From Viscum album (lineage: Eukaryota > Streptophyta > Magnoliopsida > Santalales > Viscaceae), in the NCBI GenBank assembly GCA_963277665.1, contig OY728121.1, positions 1,654,204,062 to 1,654,268,061 of the forward strand: a stretch of DNA of 64,000 nucleotides. The letters are read 5' to 3'. Shown piece after piece: positions 49,462-63,200 of the stretch. The stretch's first letter is position 1. Every line of letters begins with the position of its first letter. The position numbers and the translations under genes were made by a program. The notes under the pieces are model-generated. The model did not search any database and was not told the DNA's origin. It was given only the letters and a program-made list of their open reading frames with translations.

Positions 49462-50447
49462 CAGACTCAGTCCTTTCTATGAGGATAGTCAGTGACTTTT
49501 CTCTGTGTTTACCAGAGCAAGACCCTTCGTTGTATGGTTCAGTGATGTGGCAGTTGTGGCATGCGGGATTGTTGGGCATCAGTGATAGATACCCTTAGAA
49601 TTGTTGGCAATTTCTCTTGGGCTAATCTTGGAGATAGATATCCCCTTACACACTCATTCGGGTTTCTTGTTGAGAATATTTATATACACCATAGTTTTGT
49701 TCCCACTCCTTGGTTTTGGTTACTCTCCTTCTATGAGGGGTGAAGACGCGCTGGGTATGCCAGGTGCTTTATGTGTCTTTCTCCTCTTGAATTGGGTGAG
49801 TCTACTTCCTGCCTTTTGTTGGGTAGAGCTGCACTCCCTCTTTTGTACTCTTGCACTGTTCTTTTTTTTTCTGTCTACTGCTCACTATTTTAGTACCTCC
49901 TTTGTTTCCCCCTCAAGCTTTCGGGGCATCCTACTGAGTATCTTTATACTCACCCCTTCTTGGGCTTTGCCTGCACTTGGTGTGCCCTTGCAGACGAAGG
50001 ATAGGTCTATCAAGACTGTGGAGGAACATAAAGGACATATAATCTTGGTCTGCATTCAGTGGTCGCCGTAGGACTTTCAGGCGAGAGACTCACCAGTGGT
50101 TTACTTTCGTTTTACCTATTGTCGGGTTGTGGCACCTTTCTGGTTGGGTGCATGTTTTACCCCTTTTTCTGTTCAGTTTACTTGTCAGTATGTTTCAGCA
50201 CTTTACTTTTACTGGTTAGAGGTCGATGCATGTATGTTGATTTCCCTTTTCATATCAATGTTGTATCTTTCTTTCTTTTCTCTGCACTTTTTCATTGAAT
50301 TTTTGCGTGAGTGCATACAGTTTTTTAGGCAAAGGCCTCCCCTAGTTTGTTGAACCTTCGGCGCTAGTCACCAGCCCTTGGCCTATGGAGGCAGACTTGG
50401 GGTAGTTGCGGCTCGAGACCCGGTACAGATTGGGTCGTGACATTATA

Positions 50448-50792
50448 TATAATGGAACCACTAGCTCTTCAGTGACATTGTTTATGATGGCACCACAAGT
50501 TCCCCAACGATTCCTTCCAATAAATTTCTAAATAATATCTCTCTATCTTCTCAAGTATGTCACTACATAAAATTGAATAATATCTTATTCATTATACAAA
50601 ATATCTTTAACAATCAATTTAATGTTAAGGGTATTTCATGATTTCAAAACCAAACATAAAATCACATTGTTATAATGATCAGTACTTGGTTAATAAAAAA
50701 TAATTTGTGATGTCTTTTTGTCAATTATCAAATAATCCATAAGATACACCTTATTTTAATTAAGTTCCCAGACTCAATAACATGTGTCTAGC
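50448..50792 (-). mobile_element. right LTR (second half) of the level-1 element
   Basis: Resumes after the level-2 insertion and matches 21,970-22,331 as described there. The end is approximate: similarity to the left LTR fades after a shared TGTGT at about 50,783-50,787. A clean target duplication could not be confirmed. Confidence 0.6.
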
Positions 50793-53536
50793 TATAATAT
50801 CCCATGTTTTGAGAATGTTGAAAATTTAAATGGAAATGGAAATTTTAGTTTTGTTGATAGTCTAAATTATAAAATACGATTTAGAATATAATTCTGAGAT
50901 TCTAAAAACTATATTTTTTGGGGATCAATAATTGAGTGGTTTCTCAAAATACCTATTGATTTTTGGGATCTTCAACCTTTGAAATGTTAGTTATGAGAGA
51001 GATATGAATGGAACATTATTGGCACAAAATTAGTAATAACCATGTTTCCAAACTATATAACATATTTATTATAGGATATGGTTAGTTTTAACCATGATTT
51101 TTTACCATGATATCTATGAAGATTTTTGAAAATGTGAAGAGGAATCCCCATATTTAGCACACAATTTTCTATATCATGTACTGTAACCATGAAATATGGG
51201 GGTAATTAGGACAACAACACATCATGACTGATGCATGTTTCTGTAAACAACGTGAGACAAGCATATGGAAGTGTTTTTCTTGAGTAGTGAGGCAGGTATT
51301 TTTAGTTCATATTTTTCCTAACCAATTGACAAGCCATACTCCTATTAAAAAGAGGGGAAATTACCAATTTTAACCTCCATATTTAAATGTATTTCACCCC
51401 ATTTTTCCCTTATTTGTACCCAATAAACCTCCCTAAACACCCTTATCTTCCTCTCCTCCGCTATGGTATATCTTATTAATTCTTGGTCTAAATCAAAATT
51501 TTAAAAATTCAATGGAAGCCAAGAGTTATTATATATCTCCTCTAACCTCATTTATCTTTTTTTCTTCCTTTGAATAACTTATATTTTGGGAGAGATAATA
51601 TGACCAATTTTTTATATAATTTGTTTGGTTCTTCAATTTCCATCATTTTTAATCAAATAAAAGAATTGTAATGGAAAAGTGAAGCTTAAAATAGTATGAA
51701 GTAGGGGGTCAGTGACTTTTCCCTAAATGTATCACTATTTACATTGTTTTTATACTTGTGTTGAATACTATAAATTTTTCATATTTCTCCTATAATATTA
51801 AATACCTTAAATTAAATGCATAGGACATAGACATGATGTTCTATAGATACTTTGGAGGGGTTTTAGTTTGACAACCTCACCCTAAACCACCACTTAAGGT
51901 GGGTTCAATTAAATTTTTATATTTATTGTTCTTGATCTAAACAAAAACACCCAGTGTGTGTGTTTGGATTTTCAATTGATAAGGAAAACCCAAAATAAAT
52001 TAGTGAATTTTCATATGACTTTTGTACTCACATGCCTTTAGTTAAATAATAAGGATATGAATTTCCTTTATAAATAAGCCACCCATGAGGTGTGTTGTTT
52101 TCCTCTTGCTAATGGGGTTATTTAAGGGAATTAATTGAGATGTAAGATGAATGGGGTTAAATTATTCACTTGGACATTATGATTATAATAAATAAAAATA
52201 TCATAGTATAGTAAAATGGGATTAATAATTTTCTAGTCTTCTTTCTTATAATTGAAACTATTTAATAAAATGTGAATGGTATGACCATGTCATGTGAACC
52301 TTGTTCAATTATGTTGTTTTTTATGTGTATTGATATTATGGATGCTTGATTAATGAATTATATTATCCCTTGAGTGATACTTGGGTTCTTTATATGAAAT
52401 TCCTCTTAAGGGGTCATAGGTTAAAAGAGATTATGTTATTCCTTGGGTGATACTTGAGTTTATATATGGATTACTTGGATCGTATCATAGGATAAATGAG
52501 ATTATAGTATGCCTGGAGAGATACTTGGATTTTAAAATAGGATTTCCAGAATCAGATCATAGGTTAAAGGAAACTTTGTTAAAGACTTCGGAGATACTAA
52601 GGTTTCGATATGGAATGCTTTGGATAGGATAATATGATAATAGAAATTATAATATGCTTGATTGATATTCTAATTAACCCCAATTTGTAAATCCATAATG
52701 TCAGGATACATATAGAGCCTTATATGATTGTCATTATATATGGATAACTTGGTTTTTCATTAGGTCCCACAAGACTATTGTTACCCATGGATGCATGGGA
52801 TTATATCCATGGTTCATATTTCTACTTTACTTTTATTATATTCGGAGACATCTGAATAAGGTCAAAGAAAGAAAAGTTGGAAATGTATCCCATGAGGAGC
52901 CTATGATCAACCTTGTTTTTATTTACTCTACTGATTTACTTCTTATATACCTTCACATTTAACATTTTATATTTATAGAGTATATTTTAATTATACATGA
53001 TTAGTGGTAGCCTACTGATTTTCAATCACAACCTATTCATGTGGTTAATTGGTACCTAGACAGATCTCATAACTAAAGGTTATGTCTTAGCTCATGCTTC
53101 TTTGGTGTTTCTTTACTATAGGCTAGGATGTAACATAGTAGTAGAGGTTGAGCATGTACTCGAGATACCTTTTGGAGTTAGAGTCTTTTATTTATTATTC
53201 TTTTTTCCCAATATCCTTATTGTATGTTTTTAATTTTGTACATTGAATAACTTGTGTCTACATCTTATCATATTCATTCAAGGATTGTTTTATTTTCACT
53301 TTATGATATGTTAGTTTAATATTTCCTTTCAATTATTATTATCTCCAATTCATCTATTTTATTTATTCTTCAAATATATTTATTACAAATACAAAGGGAA
53401 TATCCCCTACTTCAATACCTATAGACCTTATCTACTAGTCAGCAAACTTTGGAATATGCCGAGGTGTGGTTGAGGCCTTGTTACCTATCGGTCTGGTTAC
53501 TGTTCATGGAGTAAATTGAGTCCGGACGTGGAAAAG
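50793..53536 (+). mobile_element. candidate decayed gypsy LTR
   Basis: Starts TATAATATCCCATG (a TGTAATATCCC-type LTR start with its second base changed) and ends just before a primer-site-like sequence. It has no gene. A stretch at about 51,050-51,230 resembles 56,990-57,190, suggesting a second LTR copy there. Around 52,380-52,620 four CTTGGGTGATACTTGAG-like words recur roughly 60-70 bp apart, a small decayed tandem repeat. Confidence 0.4.
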
Positions 53537-53550
53537 TTGTGTCAGAGCCT
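53537..53550 (+). other. primer-binding-site-like sequence
   Basis: TTGTGTCAGAGCCT differs from the tRNA-Met primer match TTGGTATCAGAGCCT by one missing base and one change, and follows a CGGACGTGG word like gypsy LTR ends. Confidence 0.45.
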
Positions 53551-56500
53551 TTCTTTTTTACTTTGTCTCATTGTTTTGGAATGGTATATAGGGTACATGG
53601 AATGAGTCAGTACATGGTAAATAGATCATGTCTAGGAATGACCAACCCACAGACAGGTGAAGGATCATGTTTCATTGGATGGGATTTTTGTTCAAGTTGT
53701 TTTTTATTGTAGTTGATTATTATTTCACCTTGTGTGACATTTTTTATTCATCTGGTATTATTTATTTATGAGATATACCTCTTGGCCCAATATATAAAGA
53801 GGTGATGTATGTTCATACATCATATTAGGAGCATAAGATTCACATGTCATTAAAATGATTCTATATATACAATGTCTATGTGATTATGTACAATGTTTAA
53901 CTATATTACAAGCTTTTGTGATTATTTATCATGATTATCCGTATATCTTGCTTGTGTGATTATGTATATGTATACCTATATTTTGTGCAGACATGATAGC
54001 TTTCTTTATTATGGTAATGATATAAAGATATTTAAATAAATTATATTCATCAACCTAACCATAGTTTTCCCTCAGTTTATGATGGATTTATTATATTTAA
54101 CCTACCTAAACTGAATTAATGAAATGGAATGTTTATAAATTAGTAAATTAATTAACTTATAAGAAATCTCCAAACTTTAGGAAAATTGAATTTTTAATAA
54201 TTTTTTTTATTTACAATGGATTACAATTGAATGGTGTGTCAATTGAAAATTATAGAGGCCTGTACCTTCATAGTGTGGGAATACAGAAATGTATAAATAA
54301 ATATCTTTATGCTTGATTATACCATTATAGGTGAGTTTTTACATCGTATCTATGAGATAACCCTATATAGGGAATGTTGAAAATATTTATAACTTTTATA
54401 GGTTACACATTAATGGGATTCCAATTTTAAACTATAGAGCATTTACTCTATAAATTGGGAATGGATTCCCATATAACGGAACACAAATTAGCATGACAGT
54501 GCCCTTATAGGTCACCTTTTCTCATTTTTCATGCTTAGTACTTTACATAATGGGTTATATTTATGCTAATGGGATGGTTATTTAAGGAATCTATAGAAAC
54601 AAATATGGTGTTACATATATGTTTATGGTTCCATATTACTTAAATGATTCCCCTTAAATGATAAAATATTTTTTACTATTTAAAGACTTGGTGCATATTA
54701 GCATTTATTTAATTAAAATTCCAGTTTCAACCTAAATATAATTTTCATCTATAAATTATGATTTAAAATTTCTTTAATTTTTCCTTGTTGTGGTAAATTA
54801 AATCAAAATAATGGAATAAAGGAAATTATGATTTAATTTTCCAATAATTCTTTGATATATTGTCTAAATAAAGTGTCGAGTATAGTGTATCAATAAATAT
54901 TACATTAAATCTCATTTAATTATTCCAATTAAATATTTATAATAAATTTAGTTTATGTAATGGATTAAATAAATCCTTTTGTGGTTTTTATAACATGGGA
55001 CGTCATGTAGTGGTAGGTTTTGATAGATTCTTAATGTTACCATGGATAAGAACATGTATGGTTCTCATGGATTTCAGTGGCCTCCCTCTGCTAAATTGGT
55101 CCTATATGTTAGTTGGTAGATCCTAGTGACTTTTTAGATCTTTTATAGTTATAGAACTGATGATACATGTTAAGGTGAGGTTCTAGACTAGTTTTAGTAG
55201 TTCCCTTGAAAATAAGAAGATAATAGACTTTTAATCCAAAATACTAGTAAATTTTACTATCATTCTTAGAATCCTTGAGTCATAATGGACCCTTAGATGA
55301 TGAGATGACACCCCTTTAGAGGTGGGTGGTTTTCTTGTAAGTCCAACCTCAATAGTGTATTACTGTATATGGGAACTCGATGAAGATAAAAATTATATTT
55401 TTTTCATTGATGTTGTGACACTTCAGGTACTACTCCCTTATGAGTATTCCTTGAGATGGTTAGGTAATGTTAGGATGATTTTGTGTATGTAATGTTGTTA
55501 CACCTATGTTGACTAGTTTTTACCCTTATGGGTTTATGAGTCCTTTCCTGCCATTAATTTACCTCTTGTGGAGAGGTTTTATAAGGGAATTAGATGCCAT
55601 AAAAATTATAATTTAAGTGGTATATGTTTCTCATGTGAGAGACGTTAGCACTAGGTGGAATGAACTTGTGTCCTTTTTTGATATTTTATTGGTATGGATA
55701 AGTGGGAGATGTAGAGGCCCTTATCATAAATCTAATCCTAGTGGGTTGGTTTTTATTTTTAATCAATTGAAGCATGCAATAGGGTTTTTCCCAAGTTTAA
55801 ATTTTATATAAAAGAAATGAGTTTGGTTTTACACTCATTTCTAGACTGATTCTTGTAAGGTTCTTGAGTTTTGTGATGCATGAATGGTAATTCTTGAGTT
55901 CTTGAGAAAGAAACTAAGATTATTGGGTAATGAGATTGGATTGGATGGAAAGGACTATTCAGGTGGTTGGACCATCTTACTGGTGGTTATACGGTTGATG
56001 CATTAATTTCTAAAATTATTTTGTGAGGAAAATGTTCATTTGATAAATTATGGAACAATTAAAATGCCCAATTTTTACGTGGGGTTCCAAGTGAGATCTT
56101 ATCATGTTAAAAATGGTCATTTCATGTGACCCAAATAGATTAGACTTATTGATTTAAGAGTCACAGAAGCATAATTCATGACTTGAATCAGGTTTTAAAT
56201 GATGTACACATGCTTTGTATGACAATTTTAGTTTGTGCTACTTGCATGTAGTAACTACTTTATATGAAATTTTGGTGAGCGGTTGGGTCTAGGTTGAGTA
56301 TCAATGGTTTCAAATATGACTCTGGTAGGCATGGAGACCTAGAGCTTTAGGTAAATTCAAGTAATTTCACATGATGGGGGGCATCTTGGAAATATATCAG
56401 GTGTCTTGAGGAGGATAACCCATGGGTGTTCCTTGATAAGCATTGTAGGGAGACAGGGTGTCAAAGGTTGGTTTATGGAATCTTTAGTATCGTTTGTTGT

Positions 56501-56980
56501 GAGTGTGTCTTGGAGAGAGTGGTGCATGCATGTTGATGGAATCTTAGTGTGGTCCTAATTTTATAGATAATAATTTCCCAAAATATTTACATCATTAATA
56601 AATCATCAAGATAACATCAACTATATTCCAATCTATCTAAACTTCATCGATAGTTTGACGAAATTCCTCCCGGAGATTTGTTCTCAATAATTTGTAAAAA
56701 GTAAGTCATAAAGTAGGGAGTACACCATTATACCTTTGAGGGAAGTGAACCTCATTTTGATTTTAAACTCATTTAACACCATGTAAACATTTCTTAAGAA
56801 GTAGGAATGGGTGATGGGTGACATTTTCATTAGTGGTCAGAAATGAGTGAGTTCTTAGCTATGTTAGATGTCATGTCTGAGGATTGATGAGGTATGGGTT
56901 GTGGTAATCATAAAATTGTTTCTTTGGTGTGATGATAGTGATTATAAGAGGTATAGCCCTGGTTAAAATGTTGAACATGG
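53551..56980. other. gene-free AT/G-rich DNA, probable element interior
   Basis: No coding fragment could be recognised in any frame. Its position after a primer-like site suggests the eroded interior of the preceding candidate element, but no gag or pol motif confirms this. Confidence 0.4.
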
Positions 56981-57195
56981 TTGGTGTATAGTTAGTACTT
57001 ATCACACATCCAAATAGTGTAACCTATTTTATATATGAATACGGTTAGTTTTAATTTTGAGTTGTGACTTAGAAAACCACATCATTTGGTGCAAAGGTGT
57101 TGATTAATCTACATTATTGGTGCACTATTTTCTTAATCGTGTATTGAAACCATGCAACATGGGGGGTTATTAGGACAATGTTTCTGCATATTCGG
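56981..57195 (+). mobile_element. fragment similar to the candidate LTR at 50.8-53.5 kb
   Basis: Blocks GGTTAGTTTTAA, then ACCATGCAACATGGGGG, TTATTAGGACAA and TGTTTCTG occur in the same order as at 51,080-51,230 (GGTTAGTTTTAA, ACCATGAAATATGGGGG, AATTAGGACAA, TGTTTCTG). It breaks off at 57,195 where another LTR-like start begins. Confidence 0.4.
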
Positions 57196-57780
57196 TGTAA
57201 CACCTCGATATTTGGAGAATTATTTTTTCAAATTAATTTATTGTTTTAAATATTCTACACTCCATGTAGTGTTATATGAAATCACTAAGTTTAGATTCTT
57301 TTCATGTGACACCAAGTTATGTTTTCACTACAAGCAACACTTAATTTAGCTGGTGGTACACTTAATACTATTTTTGGCTTGCGTTTCACAAAATTTTGAG
57401 TTCCTTCAATAGATTATGTTTCCTACAAGGTTTAGTTTTATCTAACTACAATATACTATAAATATTTTTATTAAAATATTATTATAGTTACCACAAAATA
57501 ATTGGAATGGAAGTCCCAAATAAGATTAAATAAATTGGGAAAATATGTTTTACACATGTATAAAAAATGAATCATTTGGATATAAATTAGTTAGAAATTA
57601 AAGTAAGAACAATTTAAAAATAAAAGAAATTACCTTCCAAAGAAAAAGTATTTTTTGATGTAAAAGCAAAATTTATCTCAATAAATTAAACAACCCCATT
57701 CAATAATTGTTTTTAATAAAATTTATATATTATATATTCAATGATATTTTCACACTCATCAATCAGATTTGATGGGTATA
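57196..57780 (+). mobile_element. truncated gypsy LTR start
   Basis: Begins TGTAACACCTCG, close to the TGTAACACCCGAG start of the level-3 LTR. The following 100 bp show loose similarity to that LTR (GTTATATGAAATCA, ATTCTTTTCATGTGACAC). It runs only about 585 bp before the next element boundary, so it is probably interrupted. Confidence 0.35.
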
Positions 57781-60265
57781 TGTAACATCCTTGACTTGGG
57801 AACCACTAACCGATGCTTTTATCTGAGTCACCACATGACCTCAAATGTTCCTCCTCATACACTAGAGGTTCCCAACTTGCAACAAGGGTCTGATAAATCA
57901 CATAGTGAGACTATACCTTCTTTACCATAGTAAACCATGATAAAAAACAAATAAAATAACGAAAATAATAAATAATAAATCAGAAACATGCATTACTAAC
58001 AATTTCCAAAATGGGGTACAAACAAAACAAAATAATAAATATGTCATATAAAAAATAACTATTCTAAAAGTGAGGAAAACCCAAAATAAAGAAAAATAGC
58101 TAGATCCCCAAAATGGGTCTGACTCTAAGTCTGGATCATCATCCATGCACATCCAAAGCCCAACATAACTTCCTATCATAGGGCATTTTACTTTTCTTTG
58201 GCCAACAACAATGATGTCTTCTTCGGTACCCAATGGTGTCCTGAGCAGTGTGTGAGTACAACTCATTAGTCAACCACCAACAGTGTCTACAAAATATCTA
58301 TTCTAAATAGATAGTTCATGAAAGTTTAAAATAAATGATAAGGTAAACCAAAAAATAGCATGGGTTCCATTAGATAAAAATCTTTAATTCAACCATTTCT
58401 CTTATTGTTACTATTTTCATCACTTATACCATCTTCATTGCATAATCCATATTCATCTTGTGTTCCATGGGTTAGGCATTTACATAATTTACACAATGTT
58501 CTAAATCATTCAATCACAATTCATAAGGCAAGAAGTCATGTTCCTATCTCACTAGGGGTAAACACATCATAACAAATAAATCAGACCCACCTCAAATCCA
58601 TGGTTTATGTGGTATCAGAGAATGAAACTGTTAGGGGAATAGATCTTTTATCCCCTTCCATAAACTATGAATTTTGGGGTGGATTTAAGAGACTCATTCT
58701 AACTTGACTCTTGGGCAAAGATCCTCAATTAAATACCCCATAATAACAAGAAATCTACACATGCTTACTTATCCATTTACCACACATATAAAATCTCAAC
58801 CATACTCAAAACAATACACATAATTATCAAAATCCATAACTATCAACAAGTTAATTAATATTATTCCATAACCTAATAAAACATTTACCATTTACATTTC
58901 ATAAACCATCATGACCAATCCCATTCTTATGCCCCAACCCATTAGGTGTGTTCAATAAATCCCATTTATATCAACCCATTTAACATATTAATTAATTCAC
59001 TTATGAAATATCATTTAACATATTAACCATTTCATATACACTAACACTCTTGGAAATTTCTAACATAATTCATAAGCCATTTGAAACAATCTAAATTAAC
59101 CTAATTAACTCATTTTAATGCCATTCCAAACAACCCCTTATGCCACTATCAAAACCTGGGTACAACTATCAATATTCCTTTTTCAGCTCAAATAAACATA
59201 TAAACATGTTCAGCAAGGGATCTATGTTATCACACATCTACACTACACTAAACATTACCATTTTATAGTTTTGATAATTTTAGCAAACCCCATGGGTGAC
59301 ACTAAATTGATCAAATCATCCTCTACACATCCCACAAGGATCATGAGGGTTCCATTTATTCATTTAGTCAATCATTTTACAAAAAAAAATCAATGGAACC
59401 AAATGAAAAATAAGATAAAAACAAGAACAAAACCATGCATTCACAAATATATAACATAACTAGGGGATATAACATGTAGAACAACTACATAAAATTTGAT
59501 GATGAACATGCACTCAACCTTAGCCTCATATCCAGATTCAGGCACCCTTTGAATATTAAACCTATATTCCACTAAAAAGGAGTGTTTTAGGGATTTGAAA
59601 GAATATGAAATAATCTACAAGAAATAATATAGAAAATAGAAACAATAGGAGTGTTATAATTACCCGGAGCTTTGATTTTCAACCAACGGTGGTCCGATCG
59701 ACCATGAATTGAATGAGTACCACCCTTGGGATGTTTGGTTCACTTGGATTTGTTAGTAGGGCTAGAGGAAGAAGGAGGAGATGGAATATTTCGTGGGATA
59801 CTTAAAATCCCAAGGGGGAAAGGGTGAAAGCACACTTTTAATGGGGTACCTGATTTGGCTACATATTTTTCAAAACCGTGCACAAACAATGTGTAGGCCA
59901 CTGTCAAAAAGGAGTTGAGTGGCATGGTTACCTAGGAAGACCCACACAGTTTGGAAAACCGGGCACCAACCATGTAGAAAGACACTATATAAGGTTTCAT
60001 ACTTTGGTCTCCCCCCTTGTACTGTTTTACTTAACCATGAACCCCTCCTTCTAGATAGCACAGTTTGGGAACATTATTGTCTCTAACCATACACAAACCG
60101 CACAACTTTAACCGGATGACCAAAATCCTTTTCTTTCATGTCCCGAACCCCTAGGACACCCCCGAACCACCTCATACACTTGGAAAAAATTATATTAACA
60201 AAAATTAAGGGATTTAGACCAAAATTTAAACATGTAAATACCTCCATGGTGTCTGAGAAATTGCA
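57781..60265 (-). mobile_element. 3' LTR of a minus-strand gypsy element
   Basis: Read on the minus strand it starts TGCAATTTCTCAGACACC, directly after a polypurine tract, and ends GGATGTTACA at 57,781, length about 2,485 bp. GTATA at 57,776-57,780 would be one target copy; the other lies outside what I could find. On the minus strand CCCTTGCTGAACATG, GAGCT and ACCCAGGT words occur in the same order as in the level-3 LTR, so it is a related family. No gene inside; a 114-codon frame at 57,922-58,266 has no recognisable domain. Confidence 0.55.
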
Positions 60266-60283
60266 ACCTCCCCACCTTATAAT
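60266..60283 (-). other. polypurine tract of the minus-strand gypsy element
   Basis: The minus strand reads ATTATAAGGTGGGGAGGT against the LTR start, preceded by TTGAGGACAAG, an eroded form of the TCGAGGACGAAAT word that precedes the polypurine tract in plant gypsy elements. Confidence 0.6.
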
Positions 60284-63200
60284 GGCTTGTCCTCAAAATG
60301 CACTTCCAAGAACCTCTAAGCTTCCGATGTAAAAGATCGGGCCACTAGGCCCGCATATCAAATCCTCTCTCTCAATTCTCATGATAGAAACATCCATGAT
60401 ACTATAGAACTCTAACTAAAAACATATTACTTCCACAAAGACCTTCTCACTATGACCCACAAAGTGAAATAGATGTTTCCCAAGGACACATCGACATAAA
60501 ACCAAACACAAGCTATAAGAAATCCATAGGGAAGCCTAGGAAACACCGCCTAAATCATGACATAAGTAAACTATGCCCATAATATCATACCATCATGGAA
60601 GAGGCAATTAGCACCCCATCAATCTGATCCTCTTTGAAACTCATGGACCAAATCACTTGGTGCCATTTTACCCTATTTTCAAAATTCTAACGGTGACCCA
60701 AACATGACACCTCCCAAATAAAACACCTGGTATTTCAGAAAAAATTCCCCAACTCACCACAATACATATATTGAGACCCTATATTCCAATCTCATAATAA
60801 ATCATCCATGAAACACCCAAAACACATAAATAACTCTACCATTCAAACCTAGGTCAATTCTTGTTATCAATGTCAAATCACCAAAATGGTTCTTACTTGA
60901 GTAACTCTAATATAAAACACTTGTCACATCATCAACTGACCCCCTTCCCACTGTGGTGATCCCCACCACACACTCTAGCTCACCCACACTAGCATTCTAT
61001 GGTTCACACCACCACTATTTGAAAATACCACCAGAATCTCAACTCCTATTTCACACATACCTGATGTGTTTCCCAACTCACCATGCCCAAACATCTGTAA
61101 GTACTTCACCCATTGTTGGTATCTATCCTTGTGGTGGAAATAACTGAAAAGGATATACCCACACCATCCATTTTAGAATAAAACAACATGACCTCCCTCA
61201 TGTAAAACATCATTTCAAAAACTCATTTTCCATTGAAAACATAAAATTGGAGGTGGGTTATGACTTTACACATCCATTATTTTCTTCATATAGTGTTGGG
61301 CCACCCCCGAATGTCTTGTACAAAACATTCATCCTCTACTATTGTCATGCTACCCCTTTCTCACATTCCCAAAGAACATACTGGCTTAAGGCCCAATACT
61401 ATCATCTGACCCATCCACTAAGGTCATTCCCTCACATCTGGTATAACTTCACTATCACACCATCCACTTCTCTCTAAACCATAATTGTTCTCCATTTCAC
61501 CCATCCACGTTCTCAGCACACACACTCCTAATGTCCATCCACTAACTAAGGGTAAAAAATTTATTACCGAAGCCCATTTCCAAATTATAAAATGTATATT
61601 TCACTCCAAAACATCCACAAAAGGTGGTTTACATCTCATCACATACATCCTTCGCTCCTAGATGAGTATGGTTGTCCGCAGCTAACTCATCCTGGAGACA
61701 CTTAGCTTCACTATTGGAATGTCATTATCACAATTGACCAATATTCCTTCACACCTAAGGATAATCCATGGTAACTCAATGACACCTACTAGAGTCTATG
61801 CTTCATCCCCATTAAGGTTTCAACACTAAGCCCCCATTATCATGCCATCAACATTTATAAAACATATTCCACTTAGAACCTCTGGGAGATCAAATACAAT
61901 GCTTGGATCGACCAACCGCCACACCCAAGGCCCACCTGGACCCCTTCTAAGGAACCCAATGTGCACCTTATAGGTTTCTCATTATCATCTCGATGCCACT
62001 ACATCAACTCTACACTTTACTCCATGCATCTAGGACTAACTTATCTCTCCCCACCTTAGAAGTTTCATTACTATAACTTTTCTCAAGGGTTTAAAGCCAC
62101 CCTAGTTCATTCTTAAATCATAAGATAAACCCAAGAACGTGGGAGTGTCCAACTAAATTTTCCCAAAACAACAAAACATGAATCACCTGAAACCCTTTCC
62201 TAGCTTCCGAGAATGGTACATACAGTGTTCATTGATACTCAGTGTATCTCGAGGACCTCACACGTTACTTTAAATAGTGTACATCCCACAATACAACTCC
62301 ACATATACCGCCCCATAAGTGAGAACTCCATGATCTCACCTCCAACCAAAACACCTCTAAGTCTCTTGGCATAAATCCATAGCTTTCTCAACATACCTAG
62401 GATGTTTTCAACCTATTGGACATGATATCCGCCAGCTAAAAGTATGTCAATAAGTCATCAACACCCCCCCCCCCCACAAGTTTTATGTCACAGATGTCAC
62501 ATCCATCTATGGGGAACCTTATCCTGCAGAATGTATTTGGCTTCCCTACCCATACAGATCTCATCATCATTTGACCAACACTGCTCAGACGTGATTTTCA
62601 ACCAATACTTACCACCACTCTATAAACATCCTCTAAGAATCCATGTACCAATGTTTCCTTTGGAAATAATTCCTCCACACCACTAGAGTTATTTCAGAAT
62701 GCCCCTAGTTGTTAACAACTAAAATTAAATGGTCCACTACACTAATTAAAACCAATGTTCTCTCACATAGCCATGCTTCCCACTTTAGTCTCATAGAGAA
62801 GGAAACATTCTTTTCCTGAGTCACATGTTCACCCATCCCAATTGGAATCATTCTCTAAAAGAATGTGCCAACATATAGACCTTGTAAGAGACCTCAAGGT
62901 CTTGTACATTCTTGTGACAACACACTTAGACCAACTCTAGTTACTACATTCCGACCATCACCAGAGCCTCTCCCAATGCTCATATACTAACTTGACCAAC
63001 CCTCTCAGTCTATCAGCTCTATTGACCTCAAGGAATTCTCAACATATCATCCAAAAATCAACCATTATCTCAAACAATCCTAACAACGTGACCAAACTCA
63101 CCTCAAGAATTATCTTCATAACTAAATAATTTAACCATGCTTTAGCCACTCTTATATCATTCATCCAAAATCAACATTTGGGATTCCATTAATTTTCATA

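Larger units (their letters stand above)
26641..50442 (+). mobile_element. level-2 Ty3/gypsy element with giant LTRs, defective
   Basis: Bounded by TGTAAGAACC at 26,641 and GTCGTGACA ending at 50,442, with target duplications TTATA at 26,636-26,640 and 50,443-50,447. The LTRs are about 4,556 bp (5', after removing the inserted level-3 element and its target copy) and 4,548 bp (3'). The interior is only 2,768 bp, far shorter than a normal gypsy gag-pol, and is full of stops. Fragments of gag, the protease-RT linker, RNase H and the integrase C-terminus occur in the right order, so it is an internally deleted copy of a once coding element. A 193 bp hand-aligned stretch of the two LTRs differs at about 22 sites. 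Confidence 0.9.
45895..50442 (+). mobile_element. 3' LTR of the level-2 element
   Basis: Starts TGTAAGAACCCAGG and ends GTCGTGACA, 4,548 bp, uninterrupted. It is the intact reference for the split 5' LTR and has the same TATA box and tandem arrays. Open frames at 46,837-47,677 and 49,601-50,071 are not supported as genes. Confidence 0.92.

Noticed and set aside
50793..53536. Exact ends and target duplication of the candidate right-hand LTR
   Set aside because: The start is TA rather than TG and no matching second LTR start was found near 56.7 kb; kept only as a low-confidence feature.
58610..58620. TGGTATCAGAG on the plus strand, a perfect primer-site word
   Set aside because: It lies inside the minus-strand LTR (57,781-60,265) with no plus-strand LTR end before it, so it is taken as a chance or internal match.
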